Source: Microvirga makkahensis
GTDB lineage: Bacteria; Pseudomonadota; Alphaproteobacteria; Rhizobiales; Beijerinckiaceae
Assembly: GCF_009830105.1 (NCBI RefSeq)
Contig: NZ_WURB01000016.1
Span: forward strand, 1 to 64,000
DNA: 64,000 bases
Direction: 5' to 3'
Under the pieces are notes generated by a model. It did not search any database. It was not told the DNA's origin and worked only from the letters and a program-made list of their open reading frames with translations. Positions 52,640 to 61,484 of this stretch are shown here, one piece after another (within the stretch, counting starts at the first letter, position 1; the number at the start of each line of letters is the position of its first letter). Made by a program: the position numbers and the translations under genes.

Positions 52640-53593
52640 ATGAGCGACAGGCAGCAGAGCATTCTGGACCGCATCGGCAACACGTCCCTGCTCGCCTTGC
52701 GCAGGATCGCCCCCTCGAACGGCACCCGCGTTCTGCTGAAGCTGGAAAACGAGAATCCGACGGGCAGCATGAAGGACCGCATGGCGCTTGCCATGATCGA
52801 AGCGGCGGAGGCGGATGGACGCCTGTCCTCAGGCGCGCCGGTCGTCGAATATACCGGTGGCAGCACCGGCGTCTCCCTGTCTCTCGTCTGCGCCGTGAAA
52901 GGGCATCCCCTCCACATCGTCTCGTCGGATGCCTTCGCCCGGGAAAAGCTCGATCACATGAGAATCCTCGGAGCAAAGCTCCAAGTCGTTCCGAGCGATT
53001 CCGGACGCATGACGGAGAAGCTCACCAGGGACATGATCGAGGCGGCCCGCGTCATCGCGAAGAACATCGGAGCCTTCTGGACGGATCAGATGAGGAACCG
53101 GGATCAGCTTGCGGCCTATCATGCGATGGCCGATGAGATCTGGATGCAGACCGGCGGCAGGATCGACGGCTTCGTCCAGAGCGTGGGCACTGCGGCCTCC
53201 CTTCGCGGCATCGCGAAGGGCCTGCGGCGGCATGACGAGCGGATTTGCATCGTCGCCGTGGAGCCCGCCGAATCCGCGGTTCTGTCGGGCGGCCCGTCGG
53301 GCGCGCACAGGATCGACGGAATCGGCGCAGGCTACGTGGTGCCGCTCTGGCGCGAGGGCATCGCGGATGCCGTCGAGCGGGTCTCGACGGAAGAGGCGGT
53401 GACCATGGCCTTCCGGCTCGCCCGAGAGGAAGGTTTCTTTGCAGGAACGTCAACGGGCGCCAATGTCGTCGCCGCCCTGCGTCTGGCCGAACGCCTGGGG
53501 CCCGGCGCCACCATCGTCACCGTGATGTGCGATACGGGGATGAAGTATCTGAGAACCTTCGGCGCCAGGCTCGCAGAGACTTCCGCTCCCTGA
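52640..53593 (+). CDS. Cysteine synthase-like PLP enzyme
   Basis: 317 residues from ATG 52640. The PLP Lys is in NPTGSMKDRM (Lys ~45), the substrate loop is TGGSTG near 75, and the C-terminal STGANVVAALRLA block binds the PLP phosphate side. It resembles CysK/cystathionine-beta-synthase-type enzymes, but MKDR instead of VKDR and the HxlR neighbour suggest a specialised function. Divergent from that regulator. Confidence 0.85.
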   Translation: MSDRQQSILDRIGNTSLLALRRIAPSNGTRVLLKLENENPTGSMKDRMALAMIEAAEADGRLSSGAPVVEYTGGSTGVSLSLVCAVKGHPLHIVSSDAFAREKLDHMRILGAKLQVVPSDSGRMTEKLTRDMIEAARVIAKNIGAFWTDQMRNRDQLAAYHAMADEIWMQTGGRIDGFVQSVGTAASLRGIAKGLRRHDERICIVAVEPAESAVLSGGPSGAHRIDGIGAGYVVPLWREGIADAVERVSTEEAVTMAFRLAREEGFFAGTSTGANVVAALRLAERLGPGATIVTVMCDTGMKYLRTFGARLAETSAP

Positions 53594-53606
53594 GGGAGCG
53601 GCGCCG

Positions 53607-54290
53607 CTACCGCTCCAGCAGATCGGGCCGCCTCTCGCGGGTAATGCGCTCGGATTCCTCGCGCCGCCAGCGCTCAATGGCGGCGTGGTTGCCGGAGAGC
53701 AGCACCTCGGGAATGGCGCGGCCTTCCCATTCGCGGGGCCGCGTATAATGCGGATATTCGAGGCGGTTCGATTCGAAGCTCTCCTCGGTGCCGGAGGCCT
53801 CCTTGCCCATGACGCCGGGGAGCAGGCGCACGCAAGAATCGAGCACGATCATCGCCGCCATCTCGCCGCCCGAGAGCACGTAATCGCCGATGGAGACTTC
53901 CCGGAGCCCCCTCGCCTCGATCACGCGCTCGTCGACGCCTTCGAAGCGTCCGCAGACGATCACGATTCCGGGACCGGCCGCGAGTTCGCGCACGGAGGAT
54001 TGCGTGAGCGGCTTGCCGCGTGGGCTCATGAGGAGTTTCGGGCGCGGATCATCGGCGGGAACGGCGGCGTCGATGGCGTTGGCCAGCACATCGCAGCGGA
54101 TCACCATGCCCGGCCCGCCGCCGGCGGGCGTATCGTCCACGGCGCGGTGACGGCCGAGGCCGTGATCGCGGATGTTCTTGGCCTCCAACGACCACACGCC
54201 GCGCGCGAGCGCATCGCCGGAGAGCGACAGGCCGAGGGGGCCCGGAAACATTTCGGGATAGAGGGTGAGGACGGTGGCGGCGAAGGTCAC
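53607..54290 (-). CDS. trmD: tRNA (guanine37-N1)-methyltransferase
   Basis: 227 residues from a GTG at 54290 ([20 protein letters not shown]), the usual TrmD start. The knotted SAM site is seen in GGGPGMV near 60, [12 protein letters not shown] near 111 and GDYVLSGGE near 132. It methylates G37 of tRNAs to keep frame. The GTG overlaps the stop of the upstream gene (GTGA), indicating coupled translation. Ends 13 bases after the convergent PLP-enzyme gene. Confidence 0.95.
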   Translation of the reverse strand: MTFAATVLTLYPEMFPGPLGLSLSGDALARGVWSLEAKNIRDHGLGRHRAVDDTPAGGGPGMVIRCDVLANAIDAAVPADDPRPKLLMSPRGKPLTQSSVRELAAGPGIVIVCGRFEGVDERVIEARGLREVSIGDYVLSGGEMAAMIVLDSCVRLLPGVMGKEASGTEESFESNRLEYPHYTRPREWEGRAIPEVLLSGNHAAIERWRREESERITRERRPDLLER

Positions 54291-54718
54291 GAAGCAAGTC
54301 TCTTTACTTGAAGTCCCCGCCGCAATCGGCGCGGGATCCATTTGGGACGGCGCCTCAATGGTCCGGGCGAGACCGTCGCCCGCCACCGCTCCGAATCGTA
54401 GAAGGAAAAGGAGACCGTGCGAGGGCCTTCTATGCGCAGGTCGTGCAGATGGCCGGTCGCATAGGCGTGCACGATGGACTTCACATCAAGAACGATTTTT
54501 TCTGAAGAGAGAAGCACAATATTCAAGCCCTCCTCGTAGGGGCAATCGTCCACGGAGAAGACGAGATAAGCTCCGTTCGAAGCCCGAAAGACCGCCTCGA
54601 GCGATGCCCCGGGCAGCCATTGATCCATGACCTCGCCCTCCAAGTCGATCTGCATGACCGGCTGCTGACCGGTCCTAACGAGCCGCTGGACGAGGCGGGT
54701 ATCGGCGAGACGTTCCAT
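54287..54718 (-). CDS. Unknown protein encoded between rimM and trmD
   Basis: 143 residues from ATG 54718 ([20 protein letters not shown]). The middle ([45 protein letters not shown]) looks like a compact beta-rich domain. The C-terminal 40 residues are very basic ([20 protein letters not shown]). The stop overlaps the trmD GTG start and it begins seven bases after rimM, so it is firmly embedded in the ribosome-maturation operon. No family is recognised; the basic tail suggests RNA binding. Confidence 0.75.
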   Translation of the reverse strand: MERLADTRLVQRLVRTGQQPVMQIDLEGEVMDQWLPGASLEAVFRASNGAYLVFSVDDCPYEEGLNIVLLSSEKIVLDVKSIVHAYATGHLHDLRIEGPRTVSFSFYDSERWRATVSPGPLRRRPKWIPRRLRRGLQVKRLAS

Positions 54719-54725
54719 GGCCCCA

Positions 54726-55442
54726 CTACGCTTCGTCCTCGCGACCGGGCTCGGGCTTGCCGATTTCAAAGAAATCGTCGGGAAGCGCAGCGACCACGCG
54801 CTTCCCGACAATGTCGACGACCGGCACGAAAGCCTTCGTGAAGGGAAGAAGCGCGGTCGGGCCCTTTCGCGCGGGCGCGATTTCGAGCAGATCGCCGCCG
54901 CCATAATTGGGCACGCCCACGATGGTGCCGATGACCTCGCCCGCTTCGTCGTGAACGGAAAGGCCGATGAGATCGGCGAGCAGAAATTCGTCTTCCTCGT
55001 CGGGCGGCGGGAGCTTGCCGCGCTCCACGTAGAGCTGCACGCGGTTGAGCGCCTCGGATGCCTCGCGCGTGGTCACGCCGTCGACGATGGCGATCAGAAG
55101 ATCGGGAGCGCCTCCGGGGGCGGGGCGGACATTCTTGAGGGTATAGGTTTTGCCGTTCGTCGCGATGAGCGGCTCGTAATCGGCGATCGCCTGCGGATCG
55201 CCCGTATGGGATTTCAGCCGCACCTCGCCTTTCAGGCCATGGGCGCGACCGAACTCGCCCACGAGGACGAGATCGTCCCGCATGAACGCGGGGGGAGCCT
55301 CCTGCCTCTGGCGAGGAGGAGATTTGGATGAGGGTGTGGTCGCGCCCTTCGACAGGCTGACGCCAGCCCCCCCACCCCTGTCCTTTTCCGGACCGGAAAA
55401 GGAAGAAGTGGAGCGCTGAGTGAAGCGCTCCTTCTTCGTCAT
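54726..55442 (-). CDS. rimM: Ribosome maturation factor RimM
   Basis: The RimM core starts at [21 protein letters not shown] and includes the PRC-barrel part [22 protein letters not shown]. It assists 30S head assembly. The full frame from 55442 adds a 53-residue Ser/Lys-rich extension; a shorter 185-residue form from ATG 55283 is closer to the family norm. The longer start lies five bases after rpsP, typical of the operon, so both starts are possible. Confidence 0.92.
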   Translation of the reverse strand: MTKKERFTQRSTSSFSGPEKDRGGGAGVSLSKGATTPSSKSPPRQRQEAPPAFMRDDLVLVGEFGRAHGLKGEVRLKSHTGDPQAIADYEPLIATNGKTYTLKNVRPAPGGAPDLLIAIVDGVTTREASEALNRVQLYVERGKLPPPDEEDEFLLADLIGLSVHDEAGEVIGTIVGVPNYGGGDLLEIAPARKGPTALLPFTKAFVPVVDIVGKRVVAALPDDFFEIGKPEPGREDEA

Positions 55443-55447
55443 AATGC

Positions 55448-55807
55448 TTACGCAGCCTCGCCTTCGCCGGCAGCGGCCGCGGCAGCCTTGGCCTCGGCGC
55501 GCTCCTGGGCCTTCTTGCCAGGCACCGCCTTCTGCGGGTTGTTGCGGGCCGAACGCTTCAGGAGGCCGGCGGCGTCGAGGAAGCGCAGGACGCGGTCGGT
55601 CGGCTGGGCGCCCTTGGCGAGCCAGGCCTGGATCTTCTCGGCCTCGAGAACGACGCGGGTGGCGTCATCCTTCGGCTTCATCGGATCGTAGGTGCCCACC
55701 TTCTCGATGAAGCGGCCATCGCGCGGGGAGCGCGAGTCGGCCACGACGATGCGGTAGTAGGGACGCTTCTTCGCACCACCGCGGGTGAGACGGATCTTCA
55801 GGGACAT
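55448..55807 (-). CDS. rpsP: 30S ribosomal protein S16
   Basis: 119 residues. [42 protein letters not shown] is the S16 hallmark. An Ala/Glu-rich tail (about 95-119) is common in alphaproteobacteria. AAGGAGTTACCC precedes the ATG. It is part of the ffh-rpsP-rimM-trmD order. Confidence 0.97.
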   Translation of the reverse strand: MSLKIRLTRGGAKKRPYYRIVVADSRSPRDGRFIEKVGTYDPMKPKDDATRVVLEAEKIQAWLAKGAQPTDRVLRFLDAAGLLKRSARNNPQKAVPGKKAQERAEAKAAAAAAGEGEAA

Positions 55808-55874
55808 TGGGTAACTCCTTCTCGTGTCCTGTGATCAACCTTGTGTCGCTCCGAACCAGTCGGAGCGACGAAAC

Positions 55875-57434
55875 CTATTTCTTCTTCCCGAACGGGAAAT
55901 TGCCGAGACCGGGAAGCCCCGGCATCTTCGGGCCGCCGCCGAGACCCGGCAGACCTGGGACTCCCTTCGGCATGGGCGGAAGGGCGCCGCCCGCGCCGCC
56001 GGGGAAATCGGGGAGCTTGCCGCCCATCTGCTTCTGCAGCGCCTCGATCTGCTCGGGCGTCGGCTGGGGCATGCCGCCACCGCCGATGCCGAACATTTTT
56101 CCAAGCGCGCCCGCCATGCCCTTGGCCTTGCCGCCGCCCATCATCTTCATGACATCGGCCATCTGGCGGTGCATCTTGAGCAGCTTGTTGATGTCCTCGA
56201 CCTTCACGCCGGAACCCGCCGCGATACGCTTCTTGCGCGAGGCCTTGAGGATGTCCGGGTTGCGGCGTTCGGCGGGGGTCATGGAATCGATGATGGCGCG
56301 CTGGCGCTTGATGACCTTGTCGTCGAGATTGGCGTTCTCGAGCTGCGACTTCATCTTGGCGATGCCCGGCAGCATGCCGAGCATGCCCCCGATGCCGCCG
56401 ATCTTTTCCATCTGTGCGAGCTGATCGCGCAGGTCCTCGAGGTCGAACTTGCCCTTGCGCATCTTCTCGGCCATGCGCTGGGCTTTTTCGGCATCGAAAT
56501 TCTCGGCGGCCTTCTCCACGAGGGAGACGATGTCGCCCATGCCGAGAATGCGGTTGGCGACACGCGAGGGGTGGAACTCCTCCAGCGCATCGACCTTTTC
56601 GCCCGTACCGATGAGCTTGATCGGCTTGCCGGTCACGGCGCGCATGGAGAGCGCCGCACCGCCGCGGGCGTCGCCGTCCATTCTCGTCAGCACGATGCCG
56701 GTGACGCCGAGGCGCTGATCGAAAGCGCGGGCGGTGTTGACCGCATCCTGGCCGGTGAGCGCGTCCGCGACGAGCAGGACCTCGTGCGGGTTGGTGGCGG
56801 CGCGCACTTCGGCGGCTTCCGCCATGAGAGCCTCATCCACGGTCACGCGGCCCGCCGTGTCGAGCATCACCACGTCGTAACCGCCAAGCCGCGCGGCCTC
56901 CATGGCGCGCCGCGCGATCTGCGCCGCCGACTGGCCTGCCACGATGGGAAGCGTGTCGACGCCCACCTGTCGGCCGAGCACCGCGAGCTGCTCCATGGCG
57001 GCAGGTCTACGCGTATCGAGCGAGGCCATGAGCACCTTGCGGTTCTCGCGATCCTTCAGGCGCCGGGCGATCTTGGCCGTAGTCGTCGTCTTGCCGGAAC
57101 CCTGGAGGCCGACCATGAGGATGCCGACGGGCGGAACCGCGTTGAGGCTGATCACCTCCGCGTCCGCCCCCAGCATCTCCACGAGCTGGTCGTGAACGAT
57201 CTTTACCACCTGCTGACCAGGCGAGACCGACTTGATGACTTCGGCGCCGACAGCGCGGGCGCGCACCTTGTCCGTGAAGGAGCGCACAACTTCCAGTGCC
57301 ACGTCGGCTTCGAGCAGCGCGCGGCGGACCTCACGCAGAGCTGCGTTCACATCCTCCTCGGTCAGCGCGCCGCGGCGCGTGAGGGAGTTGAGGATGTTGG
57401 AAAGTCGATCGGAAAGGCCTTCGAACATGATCAA
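55875..57434 (-). CDS. ffh: Signal recognition particle protein Ffh
   Basis: About 519 residues: an N-domain (1-90), a G-domain with the P-loop GLQGSGKTTT near 109-118, DTAGR and TRMDGDARGG motifs, and an M-domain with Met/Gly-rich tail (about 330-519). It binds SRP RNA and signal sequences and targets membrane proteins. A TTG at 57434 has AAGGA at correct spacing and overlaps the upstream stop; an ATG two codons later (57428) is the conventional start. Confidence 0.96.
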   Translation of the reverse strand: MIMFEGLSDRLSNILNSLTRRGALTEEDVNAALREVRRALLEADVALEVVRSFTDKVRARAVGAEVIKSVSPGQQVVKIVHDQLVEMLGADAEVISLNAVPPVGILMVGLQGSGKTTTTAKIARRLKDRENRKVLMASLDTRRPAAMEQLAVLGRQVGVDTLPIVAGQSAAQIARRAMEAARLGGYDVVMLDTAGRVTVDEALMAEAAEVRAATNPHEVLLVADALTGQDAVNTARAFDQRLGVTGIVLTRMDGDARGGAALSMRAVTGKPIKLIGTGEKVDALEEFHPSRVANRILGMGDIVSLVEKAAENFDAEKAQRMAEKMRKGKFDLEDLRDQLAQMEKIGGIGGMLGMLPGIAKMKSQLENANLDDKVIKRQRAIIDSMTPAERRNPDILKASRKKRIAAGSGVKVEDINKLLKMHRQMADVMKMMGGGKAKGMAGALGKMFGIGGGGMPQPTPEQIEALQKQMGGKLPDFPGGAGGALPPMPKGVPGLPGLGGGPKMPGLPGLGNFPFGKKK

Positions 57435-57646
57435 TCAATTCCTTTTGCGATGAGGGGTACATCGCGATCCGCAATGGCCTTTTCAAAGTGATTGATTGCC
57501 GCTTCGAACTTGTCGCGGCAACCGGGATTGCAGAAGCCGACCACCTCGCCGCGATAGAGGGTGAGTGAATCCGCCGCGATCGGCTTTCCCGACCACGGGC
57601 AGGTCTCGTTGACCGCGTTCTCGATATGCAATGTCGTGTCGGCCAT
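57431..57646 (-). CDS. Small Cys-rich YHS-like protein upstream of ffh
   Basis: 71 residues from ATG 57646. Two Cys blocks, NETCPWSGKPI and GFCNPGCRDKFE, resemble the YHS/TRASH-type metal-binding fold. Its TGA overlaps the TTG start of ffh (TTGA), so the two are translationally linked. The role is unknown; metal binding is inferred from the Cys pattern. A promoter and possible leader RNA lie upstream. Confidence 0.75.
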   Translation of the reverse strand: MADTTLHIENAVNETCPWSGKPIAADSLTLYRGEVVGFCNPGCRDKFEAAINHFEKAIADRDVPLIAKGID

Positions 57647-57678
57647 CGCCTCGTCCACTCACCGCCAGACCCAAAGAG

Positions 57679-57772
57679 AAACGCGCCCGAGGGCGCATCG
57701 CGCTGTCGGACGTTGACCTCCAGCCTCTCGGGCTGGTCGGCGGCTCAAAGGGGCTCGCTCTACAGATTTGCG
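57679..57772 (-). promoter_or_regulatory. Candidate ffh-operon leader RNA with terminator-like hairpin
   Basis: Downstream of the promoter the minus strand forms CCAGCC-CGAGA-GGCTGG and then a GC-rich GCGCCC-TC-GGGCGC hairpin followed by TTTCTCTTT, close before the Cys-rich gene. An alphaproteobacterial ffh leader motif has been described upstream of ffh; identity with it is inferred from position only. The SRP RNA core (GGAAGCAG) is absent, so this is not the SRP RNA itself. Confidence 0.4.
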
Positions 57773-57778
57773 TCCAGG

Positions 57779-57807
57779 CGATAGAGGAAAGACGGCATCA
57801 AGTCAAG
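57779..57807 (-). promoter_or_regulatory. Promoter of the ffh-rpsP-rimM-trmD operon
   Basis: On the minus strand CTTGAC (57807-57802), 17 bases, then CTATCG (57784-57779) match the alphaproteobacterial housekeeping promoter pattern CTTGAC-N17-CTATNT. Transcription would begin near 57772 and read the Cys-rich gene, ffh, rpsP, rimM and onward. Confidence 0.65.
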
Positions 57808-58018
57808 GAAAGGTGCTGTCGCACAGAGGTTTAGAGATGAGGCTGGCTTAGGCCCGGCCCGAGTTTGGGCCAGGGGACGGACCTCGCGGGCAGGTCATGG
57901 CTGCCTACAGGCGGGTTCGCCGCGGCTCCCGAAGGGGCTCGCCAGGACCAGATGGCGGCAAGAGCTTCGCGCATCCCCAAAGCCTCACGCCTGCCTCAAG
58001 CCCCGCTCTGCGACGCTC

Positions 58019-58777
58019 TCATCTGAAACTGTACCGAACCCCCAGCCGCACCTCGTGCGCGCCGATGGAATCGGCGCCGAGTCCGTCTCCGTTGCCGTAG
58101 GAGCGCGTCCTCACGCCGCCGAGGCTGACATAGCGGTAGCCGAGATCGAGCGAGAAGTTCGATGACAGCCGGTACCCGACGCCGGCCATGAGGGCCCAGG
58201 CGAGATCGAAATCGTCGCCGCCGGCCAAACGCTCCACGGTTTCAATCCCTGTAGCCCTGTCATAGGTCGTCAGCGTGTGATCGGAGAGGATGTTGTGCGC
58301 TATCCCGATGCCCGCACCGACATAGGGCGTGAGGCCCATGATGGGCCTGAAATCCAGGTAACCGTTCAGCATGAGCGTCGATGTCTGGAACGAACCTTCA
58401 CCCGTGACAGTCGCCGTGGCGAGGGTCGGCGCAGGCGCGACACCCTTGAAGCGGGCCTGGAAGGTGTGGCCCAGCGTTACGTCTGCCCGGACAACGGGAT
58501 TGAAGCGGTAGCCCAGACCGGCACCGAGGACGACGGCGTGACTCATGCTCTCGCGGGTGGGGCTGCTCGTGAGAGATCGAGTGGTGAAGTCCGCATCCGG
58601 CCGCTTGTAATCGACATAGCCGATTTCGCCCCGCAGGTACCAGCCGAGGGAACTCTCTCGCCTGCCCCATGTCACGGGCGCCGAAGGCAGCATGGCTTGG
58701 GTGATGTCGGCAGCTATGGCGGCCGAACCTATGGTCGCGTAAAGGCCGGCCAAGGCCGTGGTCTTGATCAGTCTCAT
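58019..58777 (-). CDS. Outer-membrane beta-barrel protein (Omp25/porin-like)
   Basis: 252 residues. A signal peptide MRLIKTTALAGLYATIGSAA ends near AIAAD. The mature part alternates polar and hydrophobic residues in strands (GWYLRGEIGYVDYKRP, LGAGLGYRFNPVVRADVTLG, LTPYVGAGIGIAHN, NFSLDLGYRYVSLGG) and ends in VRLGVRYSFR, with a terminal-strand pattern typical of eight-stranded barrels. GGGAAGAG precedes the ATG. Function: outer-membrane structure or small pore, unproven. Confidence 0.87.
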   Translation of the reverse strand: MRLIKTTALAGLYATIGSAAIAADITQAMLPSAPVTWGRRESSLGWYLRGEIGYVDYKRPDADFTTRSLTSSPTRESMSHAVVLGAGLGYRFNPVVRADVTLGHTFQARFKGVAPAPTLATATVTGEGSFQTSTLMLNGYLDFRPIMGLTPYVGAGIGIAHNILSDHTLTTYDRATGIETVERLAGGDDFDLAWALMAGVGYRLSSNFSLDLGYRYVSLGGVRTRSYGNGDGLGADSIGAHEVRLGVRYSFR

Positions 58778-59553
58778 CGAAGCTCTTCCCTACCCAGCGT
58801 GTGACACTCACCGCCTTAAGGCGATCGGTAATGTTATGATGTCGCGAATGCGTAAAGAGAACGTTAAGCCTGAATGTTCCTGAAGCCCGCTGCCAAAGCG
58901 GACCGGCGCGATCCCGAGATTTCATCCTTTGCGCAAGACCTTTTCACCATATGTCCGAACGTCCTTTTCGCGAGCGGTCGGCTTCGACACTCTGGTTTCC
59001 GAATCGGTCCCACGGCCCTGTCGCGTCTCTTCCGGAGGATGATCGGCCAAACTCGCGGGCTGATGCGGCAGCCGGCCGTCCACATGTGAACGATATTGCT
59101 TCGAGGCAATATGCGTATGCATTATTGCAAATTGCGAGCTGCAGGCAGGCTTGATCTCGTTAGGGAAAGCCTTCCTTGGGCTCCGCCTGGGATCTAGCAA
59201 GAAAATTTCCTTATTGAACTTGTAAGCCGCTGTTAAACGGAAGCAATTTTCCACGATCCCCTGTATCTGGTTTTAAACTCCCACACGCTGAGACTTAATC
59301 TGGAATTTTCGTTACAATATTTCGAGATCCAGCGTGTTGAACCACCGCAGGCGCATTCCCGATTCCAGGGTGCGATTGCAGGAACGGATGATTTGTTTTC
59401 CCCCCGGAGATGTTGCAACAATATTTCCAGAAAGTAGTGCAGACCCATCCATAGGGCCATGCGTATGACGCGGTCCCGGTGCTCAAGTCTGCTTTCCATG
59501 AGCGAATTGCGATTGCAACGATGCACAAGCATTGGAGAAGGCCATGCGTATAG
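58778..59553. other. 776-base lower-GC gap with palindromes
   Basis: No convincing gene. A perfect palindrome CGCCTTAAGGCG (58812-58823) lies in the omp leader. Further on the sequence is markedly richer in A and T than the rest of the window. It carries nested inverted repeats near 59092-59125 (ATATTGC-TTCGAG-GCAATAT) and a 12-base direct repeat GGCCATGCGTAT at 59455 and 59540, the second next to the broken start of the downstream gene. It looks like inserted or decayed DNA. Confidence 0.5.
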
Positions 59554-59784
59554 GTCACGCCGCATCTGGTCCGTCCCGCCAAGCCGGGGCAGCCCCTGCG
59601 CACGCCGCTCGATGCGGCCAAGCCCAGCAACGATGCGGAATTCTTCCTGCTCGGGAACCTGGAGGTCAGCGGCGACATGCGCCGCCGCTTCATCGAGGGA
59701 ACGGGCGTCGTCGGGCCCTACGGCCATATCGTCGAACTGAAGCCGGAGCAGAGAAATGCCCCTAAGAAGATCGTCAAGCGCTAA
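59554..59784 (+). pseudogene. C-terminal remnant of a conserved gene, N-terminus lost
   Basis: An in-frame TAG at 59551 is followed by 76 codons of good coding character (FFLLGNLEVSGDMRRRFIEG, VVGPYGHIVELKPEQRNAPK) ending at TAA 59784. No start codon with ribosome site is present and the DNA directly upstream is the low-GC island. It overlaps the next gene's start by 29 bases in another frame, as coupled genes do. Probably the tail of a gene truncated by the upstream change; the family is not recognised. Confidence 0.5.
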
Positions 59785-60103
59785 GGTCGCCCTCACCGCC
59801 TGCGCAGGGCTCCTGCCCCTGCTCGCTCTCGGCGCCTGCGCGGATTACGTGAAGCACAGGGATACGATCACGTCCTCCGCCGGGGATGCGATAGCGCACA
59901 ACAAGGTCGTGCATATCGACGATCCCTGGCCGCGCGGCTCGGGGGATACCCGCGTCACGGGCAATGGCCAGCGCGTGGACAAGGTGACGAAGCGCTATCT
60001 CAGCGGTCCCGGCGCTACCCCGGCCCGTTCTCCGATCTCGATATCCGTCACGCCTCCCCCGCCCAACGCGTCCAACCCGGAAAGCTCGCCTCCGGCACAA
60101 TAA
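59756..60103 (+). CDS. Small lipoprotein
   Basis: 115 residues with a lipoprotein signal (LTACAGLLPLLALGAC, lipid Cys near 28). The mature part YVKHRDTITSSAGDAIAHNK then DDPWPRGSGDT and NGQRVDKVTKRYL resembles a short conserved alphaproteobacterial lipoprotein often found near Flp-pilus genes; none of those genes are in this window. GGAG lies seven bases before the ATG. Pro-rich C-terminus. Confidence 0.75.
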   Translation: MPLRRSSSAKVALTACAGLLPLLALGACADYVKHRDTITSSAGDAIAHNKVVHIDDPWPRGSGDTRVTGNGQRVDKVTKRYLSGPGATPARSPISISVTPPPPNASNPESSPPAQ

Positions 60104-60287
60104 GACTCCATGCTGAAGCTGGCAGGATCGCTTCGCCGAAGCGGTTCTGCCTTCGAGACTTGAATGATCGCCAGGGCAGCCTAAGCTCAGAACGGATCCC
60201 ATCGCCCGGGACGCGATCGTTGCTTCCATGACGGAGATGCCGGTCGAACCGATGCCGTTGGCCCACGCTTCCCGCCCGAAGGTCTCC

Positions 60288-61352
60288 ATGAACCGCCGCA
60301 CTCTCTTGAAAACCCTGAGCGCTCCCGCCCTGGCCGCGACCGGCCTCTTCGGCTGGATGACGGCCGCGCGCGCCAGGAACCCCTATTATCAGGGGCCCGT
60401 CACCGATCATTTCGACGGGGTGCGGTTCTTCTCGCCCAACCAGCCGCAGGACAAGGGATTCGCCGAATTGCTGCGCTGGCAGCTCGGCGGCGGCCGAAAG
60501 GAGTGGCCGGAGAGCTACCCGAGCCCTTTCCAGGACAAGCCCCCGACCGAGGTGCCAGGACTGCGCACGGCGCTGATCGGCCATGCCTCCTTCCTGATCC
60601 AGGTCGCGGGGCTCAACCTCCTCGTCGATCCGGTCTTCTCGGAACGGGCGAGCCCGGTTTCCTTCTCGGGTCCGAAGCGGGTCAACCCGCCCGGAATCGC
60701 CTTTCGGGATCTCCCGCCCATCCATGCGGTGCTGATCACGCACAACCATTACGATCATCTCGATATCGAGGCTCTGGCAGGCCTCTGGCAGCATCACCGC
60801 CCCCGCTTCGTCGCGCCGCTCGGCAACGATGCGGTGATCCGGGCCGCGCACCCGGAGATTCCTGTGGAGACGCGGGATTGGGGCGGATCGGCCGATCTCG
60901 GCCACGGGGTCACCGCGCATCTGGAGCCCGCCTATCACTGGTCCGCGCGCGGCATCAACGACCGCCGCATGGCGCTCTGGTGCGCCTTTGTGCTCACCAC
61001 GCCCGAAGGAGCGATCTACCATGTCGGGGACACGGGCTTCGGCGACGGCAGGATCTTCCATGCGGTGCGCGAACGCTTCGGCCGGATACGCCTTGCCCAT
61101 CTGCCCATCGGCGCCTACGAGCCGCGCTGGTTCATGCAGGCGCAGCACATGAACCCGGAGGATGCGGTGAAGGCGTTCCGAATCATCGCGCCGGAGCAGG
61201 CGCTCGGCCATCATTGGGGCACGTTCCGCCTCACCAACGAGGGCGTCGAAGAGCCGCCGCAGGAACTGGCGGCGGCCTTGCAGGCGGCGGAGATCCCTCC
61301 GGAGCGCTTCAGGGCGTTGAGACCGGGGGAGGCATGGACTCCCTCAGGATGA
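60288..61352 (+). CDS. Metallo-beta-lactamase-fold hydrolase (NAPE-PLD/UlaG-like)
   Basis: About 354 residues. The zinc motif THNHYDHLD lies near 149-157, with VGDTGFGD near 249 and GHHWGTF near 308 completing the NAPE-PLD/RomA-type active site. The N-terminus MNRRTLLKTLSAPALAATGL has a twin-Arg-like start, suggesting export. The start at 60288 is chosen for GAAGG and the signal; an ATG 20 codons upstream also exists. The substrate is unknown; relatives act on N-acylethanolamine phospholipids or lactones. Confidence 0.85.
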   Translation: MNRRTLLKTLSAPALAATGLFGWMTAARARNPYYQGPVTDHFDGVRFFSPNQPQDKGFAELLRWQLGGGRKEWPESYPSPFQDKPPTEVPGLRTALIGHASFLIQVAGLNLLVDPVFSERASPVSFSGPKRVNPPGIAFRDLPPIHAVLITHNHYDHLDIEALAGLWQHHRPRFVAPLGNDAVIRAAHPEIPVETRDWGGSADLGHGVTAHLEPAYHWSARGINDRRMALWCAFVLTTPEGAIYHVGDTGFGDGRIFHAVRERFGRIRLAHLPIGAYEPRWFMQAQHMNPEDAVKAFRIIAPEQALGHHWGTFRLTNEGVEEPPQELAAALQAAEIPPERFRALRPGEAWTPSG

Positions 61353-61484
61353 GAATTGGCTCAGTCAGGTGGCACGGGCCCTGCGGGCGACGGGCTTCCT
61401 GCCGAGGGTCATGATCAGCAGTCTCAGGGCCGAAACGCCCTCGTCGAGCGTTGATCGGGGTTCCGGCGAGATCGAAAGGAGCGG

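Larger units (their letters stand above)
57659..58018. other. 360-base gap holding the ffh promoter and leader
   Basis: No convincing gene. The left part carries the promoter and leader described separately. The right part (about 57840-58018) lies past the end of the outer-membrane protein gene and contains GC-rich short inverted repeats such as GGCCCGGCCCGAGTTTGGGCC near 57852 (a probable terminator-like hairpin without T-tract). Confidence 0.5.

Noticed and set aside
57600-58018. SRP RNA (4.5S) next to ffh
   Set aside because: The conserved core with GGAAGCAG and the AGGTCAGG loop is absent on both strands.
61353-61484. In-frame continuation after the stop of the GyrI-like gene (minus strand)
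   Set aside because: The 30-odd codons after the TGA show no family similarity, and stop read-through cannot be supported.
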